Source: Flavobacteriales bacterium (GTDB lineage Bacteria; Bacteroidota; Bacteroidia; Flavobacteriales_D; Sanyastnellaceae). Taken from it: a stretch of 5,100 bases of DNA. This document shows positions 1-4,482 of this stretch, piece after piece (position 1 is the first letter of the stretch; every line of letters begins with the position of its first letter). The stretch lies in contig CANHYZ010000190.1 of the NCBI GenBank assembly GCA_947464885.1, positions 1 through 5,100 of the forward strand, in the 5' to 3' direction. Position numbers and translations under genes: made by a program. The notes beneath the pieces are model-generated. The model was not told where the DNA came from, did not search any database, and saw nothing but the letters and a program-made list of their open reading frames with translations.

Positions 1-584
1 ACGGAATGGGCTTTCTGCTGTTTAACGGCTATTTCTCACCGTTACCCTGGATGGTTTTCTTCTTTGCGGGTCTGGTCTTTGGCCGCTCGGAAGTTCGTCC
101 AAGAGGTTGGTTGCCTCCCACCAGCCTCATGGGTATCGCCATGATGATATCCAGTTACTGGGTGCACAAGTTTGCCAAGACGCTGGATACCGATGCGCTG
201 ATGCTCCAGCGATTTGATTTTAACCTATTGAATATGCGGTTAATGTTCCCCGCGTTCTGCATCTATGGTATCGGTATGTGTTTGGTTGTCGTTAACGGTT
301 TTATCTATTTCTTCAGAAGACTTTCCCATCCCGGATTGCTGCGGTTTGTGCAGACCATTTCTTCCATGAAGTACAGTGTTGTTCTTTTTTATACGGTCAT
401 CGGAGCATCGACCGTTTTAGCGGCAAACATTGAATTCTTTCTGAATAGAATCGCCTTGTTTGTCTATGTCGTTTTGGCTACTGTATTAACCTTCTATCTG
501 CCTTTTCTGTGGCGGAAGAAGGTCAATGAAAAGGGACCGATGGAGTTTGTGATTAAGCGTATTTCAGGCTCTGCCAAGAAATGA
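1..584 (+). CDS. Multi-pass membrane protein, DUF418 / heparan-glucosaminide acetyltransferase-like, C-terminal part (5' end outside window)
   Basis: The reading frame is open at the left edge, so the Met codon at 6 is probably internal and about 193 C-terminal residues are visible. Counting from that Met, there are about five hydrophobic segments (near residues 11-27, 39-53, 81-105, 123-140 and 147-168) separated by basic loops, so this is an inner-membrane protein. The 'PLPWMVFFFAGLVFGR' segment resembles the 'PLLPWLGYFLLG' type of motif in DUF1624/DUF418 membrane acyltransferase-like proteins. The ending 'KGPMEF..KRISG' resembles the 'GPLEW..R' tail of DUF418. These family resemblances come from memory and are moderate; an acyltransferase-3-like protein is an alternative. 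No catalytic residue can be assigned in this fragment. The stop codon overlaps the menC start in ATGA, so the two genes are probably co-transcribed and translationally coupled. Nothing in the sequence shows a role in menaquinone synthesis, and it does not look like the prenyltransferase MenA. Confidence 0.6.
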   Translation, partial: GMGFLLFNGYFSPLPWMVFFFAGLVFGRSEVRPRGWLPPTSLMGIAMMISSYWVHKFAKTLDTDALMLQRFDFNLLNMRLMFPAFCIYGIGMCLVVVNGFIYFFRRLSHPGLLRFVQTISSMKYSVVLFYTVIGASTVLAANIEFFLNRIALFVYVVLATVLTFYLPFLWRKKVNEKGPMEFVIKRISGSAKK

Positions 585-1618
585 GCTACCGGTTTCAACA
601 TCACGTCTTACGGTTTCACAAACCCGCAAAAACATCCAGGGATACACTCAACGCGCGGGACGTTTACTATCTCCGCGTTGAAAGTCCGGACGGGCAACAT
701 GTGGGTTGGGGGGAATGCGCTCCTATCTGGGGCTTAAGTCCCGAGAGCAAGCCGGAACTGGAAAGTGTCATTGCACGTTTTCCCGAGCTAATGAAAAATC
801 CAGAGGCATTGCAGTCCTATCTTGATCGCATGCCTTCCCTAAAATTTGCTCTCGAAACGGCCTTACTCGACGTGGTCAACGGAGGCGAAATGCATCCCTT
901 TCATGTCGATCTCATGCAACCCATTATTCTCAATGGCCTTGTTTGGATGGATGATATTCCTGCCATGATCGCTTCCTGCCGCGAGAAGGTTGAACAGCGT
1001 TTTTATACAGTGAAATTTAAGGTGGGCTCTTTTCCACTGGAGGAGGAACTTGCGATGTTGCAGGCTATACGCAGCGAGTTTTCCGAGGATCAGTTGGATA
1101 TTCGCTTGGATGCCAATGGGGCTTACCCGGCGGACCAGGCCTTGGAAATACTCGATCGCTTTTCACGCTATCGCATTCACTCGATTGAACAGCCAATTCG
1201 GCAAGGTCAATGGGAGGAGATGGCACGCCTGTGCGAAAAATCGCCTATCCCCATCGCTCTCGATGAAGAGCTTATTGGTGTAAATGAATTGAAACAAAAA
1301 CAGCAATTGCTGGATACAATCCGTCCGCAGTTTATTGTCCTAAAGCCCACGCTGCATGGCGGTTTCTATGGCTGTGATGAGTGGATTGCTTTGACGAATG
1401 AACGCCGTATTCAGTGGTGGGCCACTTCTGCACTGGAGTCTAACATTGGGCTGAATGCAATTGCGCACTGGTTCTTGACCAAGAAGAATGATTTGCCCCA
1501 AGGCTTGGGAACAGGATCACTCTATGCGAATAATATCCAGTCTCCATGGGTCGTCTATAAGGGCATGTTATTGTGGGATGAGGATGCGCGCTGGAATCTT
1601 CAACCATTGGAGCGATGA
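581..1618 (+). CDS. menC: o-Succinylbenzoate synthase (enolase superfamily)
   Basis: Predicted to dehydrate SHCHC to o-succinylbenzoate in cytoplasmic menaquinone biosynthesis. It is 345 aa, normal for the Bacteroidota type. The N-terminal capping domain carries 'TSRDTL' and 'GWGECAPIWGLS' (residues 18-52). The barrel shows the full enolase-superfamily set: KFK at 145-147 (K147 the expected catalytic lysine), metal ligands D177 (LDANG), E203 (SIEQP) and D228 (LDEE), and the opposite-face K255 (VLKP). 'WATSALESNIGLNAIAHW' and 'PQGLGTGSLY' near the C-terminus are also characteristic. The start at 581 overlaps the upstream stop by 4 bases and places the family's N-terminal strand correctly; no Shine-Dalgarno is evident. 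The gene overlaps menE by 4 bases, and this adjacency separates it from promiscuous dipeptide epimerases or N-acylamino acid racemases of the same fold. Confidence 0.95.
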   Translation: MSYRFQHHVLRFHKPAKTSRDTLNARDVYYLRVESPDGQHVGWGECAPIWGLSPESKPELESVIARFPELMKNPEALQSYLDRMPSLKFALETALLDVVNGGEMHPFHVDLMQPIILNGLVWMDDIPAMIASCREKVEQRFYTVKFKVGSFPLEEELAMLQAIRSEFSEDQLDIRLDANGAYPADQALEILDRFSRYRIHSIEQPIRQGQWEEMARLCEKSPIPIALDEELIGVNELKQKQQLLDTIRPQFIVLKPTLHGGFYGCDEWIALTNERRIQWWATSALESNIGLNAIAHWFLTKKNDLPQGLGTGSLYANNIQSPWVVYKGMLLWDEDARWNLQPLER

Positions 1619-1620
1619 TG
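1609..1620 (+). promoter_or_regulatory. menE ribosome-binding site with tandem ATGATG start
   Basis: GGAG at 1609-1612 is a Shine-Dalgarno-like element lying inside the last menC codons. It is 2 bases from the ATG at 1615 and 5 bases from the in-frame ATG at 1618. The spacing favours 1618, which would give a 347-aa MenE; the annotated 1615 start adds one Met. The menC TGA (1616-1618) overlaps both, so re-initiation after menC termination is the likely mode of translation. This is the only convincing Shine-Dalgarno-like site among the + strand starts here. Confidence 0.45.
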
Positions 1621-2661
1621 GTGCATGCTGAATTCAGGTACAATGGTCATGCGTTAACGCATACAGAGGGTGATGGGCTTTTGGAAAAACTCGAGGGCTC
1701 ATCGGAGCCTTGGATGCGCGAACACGCGCTGTTCATTCGCCGCTGGTTGTCAGATGAAACCCATATCGAGGTGCAGACATCAGGATCGACGGGTGAACCG
1801 AAAGTATGGTCGTTACCCAAAGAAATGTTTGCTGCCAGTGCAGCCATTACCGGGCGACATTTTGCTTGTTTGAACGGTACCCGCGCGCTCTTGTGCCTGC
1901 CGACAAGTTTTATAGCAGGGAAGATGATGTTGGTTCGCGCCATGACGCTCGGCTGGGCGCTTGATGCCATCGCTCCGACTTCACATCCTCTGAGCGTGAT
2001 TGAAGACGCCTATGATTTTGCCGCTTTCACTCCGATGCAGTTGACAGGACTGAGTGAACGTGAAATGCGTCGCTTCGCAGCCATACGCACGGTCATCGTG
2101 GGTGGCGCTGCTGTGCCCGAATCGTTGCGTCATAAGCTTACCGCTCGCGGTAATGAAGTGTTTGAAACGTATGGCATGGCTGAAACGCTGAGTCATGTCG
2201 CCGTCCGTCGTTTCGCAGAACAGGAAGTACCTTTTGAAGCCTTAGCAGGTGTGCGTTTTCGAGCGGATGATGAGGGACGGTTGGTCATAACGATCAAACA
2301 CTTAGGTGAGTTGGAAGTCCAGACACAGGATGTTGTCGCTTTGATTGATGATCGCCATTTTTATTATCGCGGTCGGTTTGACAGCATGATCAATAGTGGC
2401 GGAATAAAACTTTTTCCCGAGGCGATTGAAAAGAAACTACAAGGAACATTGACCATTCCATTCTATATCGGCTCGGAGGTTGACGCGGTGCTTGGACAGC
2501 GTGTTGTCTTGTATGTGGAGTCCGCTGAAACGCCGGATGAGCGCCAGTTGCTTGGACGTTGCAGGGAGGTTCTCACGGGATACGAGGTGCCCAAGGCGGT
2601 TCGCAGCCAATATCCATTTGAGCGGACCGCATCAGGTAAGATTAAACGAATAAATAAATAA
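1615..2661 (+). CDS. menE: o-Succinylbenzoate--CoA ligase (AMP-binding, short form)
   Basis: Predicted to activate o-succinylbenzoate with ATP and join it to CoA, the step after MenC. It is 348 aa, well below the roughly 450-500 aa of many MenE proteins but typical of the short form I associate with Bacteroidota; the shortening lies in the N-terminal domain. ANL-superfamily motifs are present in order: P-loop TSGSTGEPK (55-63), PTSFIAGKMM (96-105), VGGAAVP (162-168), ETYGMAET (184-191), hinge region GRFDSMINSGGIKLFPEAIE (253-272), and the C-terminal TASGKIKR with catalytic lysine K342. The short N-terminus begins only about 50 residues before the P-loop. The start is in an ATGATG doublet overlapping the menC stop. 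Only two bases separate its stop from rdgB. A divergent AMP-binding enzyme is conceivable, but the menC neighbour makes MenE very likely. Confidence 0.94.
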   Translation: MMVHAEFRYNGHALTHTEGDGLLEKLEGSSEPWMREHALFIRRWLSDETHIEVQTSGSTGEPKVWSLPKEMFAASAAITGRHFACLNGTRALLCLPTSFIAGKMMLVRAMTLGWALDAIAPTSHPLSVIEDAYDFAAFTPMQLTGLSEREMRRFAAIRTVIVGGAAVPESLRHKLTARGNEVFETYGMAETLSHVAVRRFAEQEVPFEALAGVRFRADDEGRLVITIKHLGELEVQTQDVVALIDDRHFYYRGRFDSMINSGGIKLFPEAIEKKLQGTLTIPFYIGSEVDAVLGQRVVLYVESAETPDERQLLGRCREVLTGYEVPKAVRSQYPFERTASGKIKRINK

Positions 2662-2663
2662 AG

Positions 2664-3245
2664 ATGGAACTTGTTTTTGCCAGCGGCAATGAGCATAAAG
2701 TCTACGAAGTAGCCAAGAAACTTGGTGGTTCAATCCCGCTCAAGGGTTTGCACGACATAGGTTGCACAACGGATTTACCGGAAACATCCGATACACTTGA
2801 AGGAAATGCGCGTCAAAAGGCTCGCTACGTTTGGGATAATTACCGTGTGAGTTGTTTTGCTGATGATACGGGGTTGGAAGTTACGGCCCTCAATATGGCT
2901 CCGGGTGTTTACTCGGCTCGCTATGCCGGTGATCATCGCAACTCAGCAGATAACATGCGTTTGCTTTTGGATAATCTGCAGAATCAGTCGGATCGTTCAG
3001 CCCGTTTTCGAACGGTTATTTGCCTCATCCTCGAGGGTGAGGAATATTTGTTTGAAGGCATGGTGCAGGGTACTATTCGTCCCGAGCCTAGTGGCACTGA
3101 AGGTTTTGGCTATGATCCCGTATTCGAGCCGTCAGGCTATGCAATCACCTTCGCTGAAATGTCCGTTGAGGAGAAGAATATCATCAGTCACCGCGGTAAG
3201 GCCATCGCCGCCTTGCGCGATTTTTTATCCTCACGAGCCCAATAG
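2664..3245 (+). CDS. rdgB: Non-canonical purine NTP pyrophosphatase (XTP/dITP diphosphatase, RdgB/HAM1 family)
   Basis: Predicted to hydrolyse XTP, ITP and dITP to the monophosphates plus pyrophosphate, keeping deaminated purines out of nucleic acids. It is cytoplasmic, and the family usually acts as a homodimer. The 193-aa length is normal. Family motifs are complete: the N-terminal SGNEHK (7-12) phosphate-binding loop, ETSDTLEGNA (40-49), FADDTGLEV (65-73) with the acidic pair D67/D68 expected to hold the general base, APGVYSARYAG (79-89), GFGYDPVF (147-154) and the C-terminal SHRGKA (175-180). The start lies 2 bases after the menE stop, in A-rich sequence with no Shine-Dalgarno, so it is almost certainly in the same transcript as menC-menE. 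Nothing suggests a direct biochemical link to menaquinone; the pairing looks like a housekeeping operon. Confidence 0.96.
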   Translation: MELVFASGNEHKVYEVAKKLGGSIPLKGLHDIGCTTDLPETSDTLEGNARQKARYVWDNYRVSCFADDTGLEVTALNMAPGVYSARYAGDHRNSADNMRLLLDNLQNQSDRSARFRTVICLILEGEEYLFEGMVQGTIRPEPSGTEGFGYDPVFEPSGYAITFAEMSVEEKNIISHRGKAIAALRDFLSSRAQ

Positions 3246-3291
3246 GTCCAACTATCATCTACTTTAGCCCTAACCCTTAACCCCTAGTAAT
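3246..3291 (+). other. rdgB-SPFH spacer with C-rich CCCTAA-like run
   Basis: This 46-base spacer is the only gap of any size on the + strand before the convergent junction. From 3268 to 3287 it holds three imperfect units, CCCTAA, CCCTTAA and CCCCTAG, followed by TAAT directly before the start codon. There is no Shine-Dalgarno. TACTTTAG at 3260-3267 matches the Bacteroidota -7 consensus TAnnTTTG at five of the six defined bases, but I see no TTTG at the expected upstream distance. A promoter here is therefore possible but not shown. No clear terminator separates rdgB from the SPFH gene. Confidence 0.4.
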
Positions 3292-4221
3292 ATGGAATTT
3301 ATCACCGGAAACATCATTGCAGCTATCATCGTGCTGCTGTTATTATTTAAATCCTTTGTTGTAATCCAGCAGGGAATGATGGGCGTAGTAACTGTCTTCG
3401 GTAAGTACCGACGCGTGTTATCGCCCGGATTGAATTTTACGATACCGTTTATTGAAGTGGTATTCAAGAAGATCAGCACTCAGAATCGCAGTGTTGAAAT
3501 GGAGTTTCAGGCGGTGACGTTTGATCAGGCCAATGTCTATTTCAAATCGATGCTTCTTTATTCTGTGATGAACGGTGAGGAGGAAGTCATCAAGCGCGTG
3601 GCCTTTAAATTTATTGATGAGCGCAGTTTGATGCAGGCCTTGGTTCGCACCATTGAGGGAACTATCCGCGCTTTCGTAGCCACGAAGCGGCAGGCCGAGG
3701 TACTTGGTTTGCGCAATGAAATTGTTGAGCACGTGAAGGCTGAAATCGACAACCGTCTGGAGGAGTGGGGTTACCATTTACAAGATCTGCAAATCAATGA
3801 TATCACGTTTGATGAAGCCATCATTAAGTCCATGGCTCAGGTGGTAGCATCCAATAACTTGAAGGCGGCAGCAGAGAACGAAGGTCAGGCGCTGTTGATT
3901 ACGAAAACCAAAGCTGCAGAGGCGGAAGGAAATGCGATTAAGATTGCGGCACAGGCGGAGCGAGAAGCGGCTCAAATGCGCGGTCAGGGTGTGGCGTTGT
4001 TTCGCGAGGAAGTAGCGCGCGGTATGCAGAATGCAGCCCGTGAGATGCAGCAGGCCAATTTGGATACGTCCGTAATCATGTTCAGCATGTGGACCGAGGC
4101 CGTTAAGAATTTCGCCGAGTACGGCAAAGGCAACATCATATTTTTAGATGGTTCCCCCGAAGGAATGGACAAGGTGATGAAGCAGATGATGGGCATGAAT
4201 AAAATGATGGATAAACGGTAG
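3292..4221 (+). CDS. SPFH/band-7 domain protein (stomatin/prohibitin-like), membrane-anchored
   Basis: This 309-aa protein is expected to form oligomeric scaffolds on the inner membrane; SPFH proteins organise membrane microdomains or modulate proteases such as FtsH. An N-terminal hydrophobic segment at about 7-25 acts as an uncleaved anchor. The SPFH domain follows (about 24-180): QQGMMGVVTVFGKYRRVLSPG, then IPFIEVVFKKISTQNR and EEWGYHLQDLQINDITFDEAI. Residues about 186-250 are Ala/Glu/Lys-rich (AAAENEGQA, TKTKAAEAEGNA, AAQAEREAAQ), the long helical segment typical after SPFH domains. The C-terminus is methionine-rich (KQMMGMNKMMDKR). No NfeD-like partner follows, and there is no HflK/HflC pair, so it is a stand-alone stomatin-like member whose substrate cannot be stated. 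Its TAG stop (4219-4221) is part of the repeat beginning at 4218. Confidence 0.9.
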   Translation: MEFITGNIIAAIIVLLLLFKSFVVIQQGMMGVVTVFGKYRRVLSPGLNFTIPFIEVVFKKISTQNRSVEMEFQAVTFDQANVYFKSMLLYSVMNGEEEVIKRVAFKFIDERSLMQALVRTIEGTIRAFVATKRQAEVLGLRNEIVEHVKAEIDNRLEEWGYHLQDLQINDITFDEAIIKSMAQVVASNNLKAAAENEGQALLITKTKAAEAEGNAIKIAAQAEREAAQMRGQGVALFREEVARGMQNAAREMQQANLDTSVIMFSMWTEAVKNFAEYGKGNIIFLDGSPEGMDKVMKQMMGMNKMMDKR

Positions 4222-4270
4222 GGGCGCCCCATCGTGGGCGCCCGATAGGGCCCGCCCGATATCGCCGCAT
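4218..4270. repeat. Repeat module A, copy 1
   Basis: It starts with GTAGGGGCGCCCC (4218-4230), identical over 13 bases to copy 2 at 4312-4324. Two GGGCGCCC palindromes at 4222-4229 and 4236-4243 can pair with each other around the 6-base loop CATCGT. GCCCGATAGGGCCCGC (4240-4255) and GCCCGATATCGCCGC (4254-4268) are diverged versions of the unit seen cleanly at 4359 and 4385. The first three informative bases, TAG, are the stop codon of the SPFH gene. Confidence 0.75.
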
Positions 4271-4320
4271 TTAAAAGGGCGACCATGAAGGTCGCCCGTA
4301 CGCCGGAATTCGTAGGGGCG
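4265..4320. repeat. 56-bp direct repeat, copy 1 (contains module B)
   Basis: Matches 4397-4452 at 54 of 56 positions, displaced by 132 bases. The only differences are T/A at 4270 versus 4402 and G/A at 4287 versus 4419. The second difference falls in the hairpin loop, so the stem is fully conserved. Confidence 0.9.
4271..4297 (-). terminator. Possible intrinsic terminator on minus strand (module B copy 1)
   Basis: GGGCGACC (4277-4284) and GGTCGCCC (4290-4297) form a perfect 8-bp stem with a 5-base loop. Read on the minus strand the stem is followed by TTTTAA, a short U-tract, in the direction of GH16 transcription. On the + strand no T-run follows. The U-tract is short, so this would be a weak or back-up terminator, and the hairpin may exist simply because the repeat is palindromic. 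Confidence 0.4.
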
Positions 4321-4333
4321 CCCCCCCGGGGGC

Positions 4334-4400
4334 GCCCGATATGGACCCCCGTGATGACGCCCGATATGGCCCGCCATCATGGGCGCCCGATATGGCCCGC
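4334..4400. repeat. Tandem ~25-26-bp subrepeat inside module A copy 2
   Basis: GCCCGATATGGCCCGC occurs exactly at 4359-4374 and 4385-4400, 26 bases apart. A variant, GCCCGATATGGACCCC, lies at 4334-4349, 25 bases before the first exact copy. Together they make three short tandem units with variable linkers. This internal expansion explains why module A is 91 bases here but only 53 in copy 1. Confidence 0.8.
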
Positions 4401-4452
4401 AATTAAAAGGGCGACCATAAAGGTCGCCCGTACGCCGGAATTCGTAGGGGCG
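4397..4452. repeat. 56-bp direct repeat, copy 2 (contains module B)
   Basis: Second copy of the unit at 4265-4320, 54/56 identical. It runs from CCGCA through the GGGCGACC hairpin and GGAATTC to GTAGGGGCG. After this point copy 1 continues into a full module A, whereas copy 2 runs GCCCCCCC and then leaves the repeat at about 4462. Confidence 0.9.
4403..4429 (-). terminator. Possible intrinsic terminator on minus strand (module B copy 2)
   Basis: Same perfect 8-bp stem as copy 1 (4409-4416 with 4422-4429) with loop ATAAA, followed on the minus strand by TTTTAATT. It is the first strong hairpin beyond the GH16 stop codon, about 55 bases downstream of it, so it is the better candidate for ending that transcript. 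Confidence 0.45.
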
Positions 4453-4482
4453 GCCCCCCCGTGAATAATCGAAAAATAAAAA

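Larger units (their letters stand above)
4218..4462. repeat. Composite palindromic intergenic repeat cluster (A-B-A-B-truncated A)
   Basis: This G+C-rich block fills nearly all of the space between the convergent SPFH and GH16 genes. Two modules alternate. Module A begins GTAGGGGCG (at 4218, 4312 and 4444) and carries GGGCGCCC palindromes and GCCCGATATGG-type units. Module B is a 41-base unit (4271-4311 and 4403-4443) that begins TTAAAAGGGCGACC, folds into a hairpin and ends GCCGGAATTC. Module A is 53 bases in its first copy, 91 in the second, and cut to about 17 in the third, after which the sequence changes abruptly to A/T-rich. The block has no coding character: open frames across it on the minus strand read as repetitive Gly-Pro-Tyr-Arg peptides. 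It resembles interspersed palindromic (REP/MITE-like) elements; no transposase or target duplication is visible. Confidence 0.85.

Noticed and set aside
1050..1283. Other-frame open frames inside menC, menE, rdgB and the SPFH gene (for example 1050-1283 + and 2857-3267 +)
   Set aside because: They overlap genes with complete conserved motifs, show no recognisable domains and have odd composition, so they are out-of-frame shadows.
581..1618. Dipeptide epimerase or N-acylamino acid racemase instead of MenC
   Set aside because: The same superfamily residues are shared, but the overlap with a MenE-like ligase and the Bacteroidota MenC-type motifs favour o-succinylbenzoate synthase.
3198..3226. 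Possible terminator at the end of rdgB: GTAAGGC/GCCTTGC stem followed by six Ts at 3221-3226
   Set aside because: The stem is short, needs a G-U pair and is separated from the T-run by GCGA. It lies inside conserved rdgB codons (GKAIAALRDFL), so coding sequence explains it.
3260..3267. Bacteroidota-type -7 promoter box (TACTTTAG) upstream of the SPFH gene
   Set aside because: It misses one defined base of TAnnTTTG, and no TTTG -33 element is present at the right distance inside rdgB. Not enough for a promoter call.
3984..4380. Minus-strand open frames across the repeat cluster (4144-4380 and 3984-4286)
   Set aside because: They translate to repetitive Gly-Pro-Tyr-Arg/Gly-Arg-Pro-Tyr peptides generated by the GGGCGCCCGATATGG repeats, and they run antisense into the well-supported SPFH gene. 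Such repeat-derived frames are typical spurious gene calls.
4218..4462. CRISPR array
   Set aside because: The repeats are of unequal length, contain internal palindromes and have no unique spacers of constant size. No cas genes are present.
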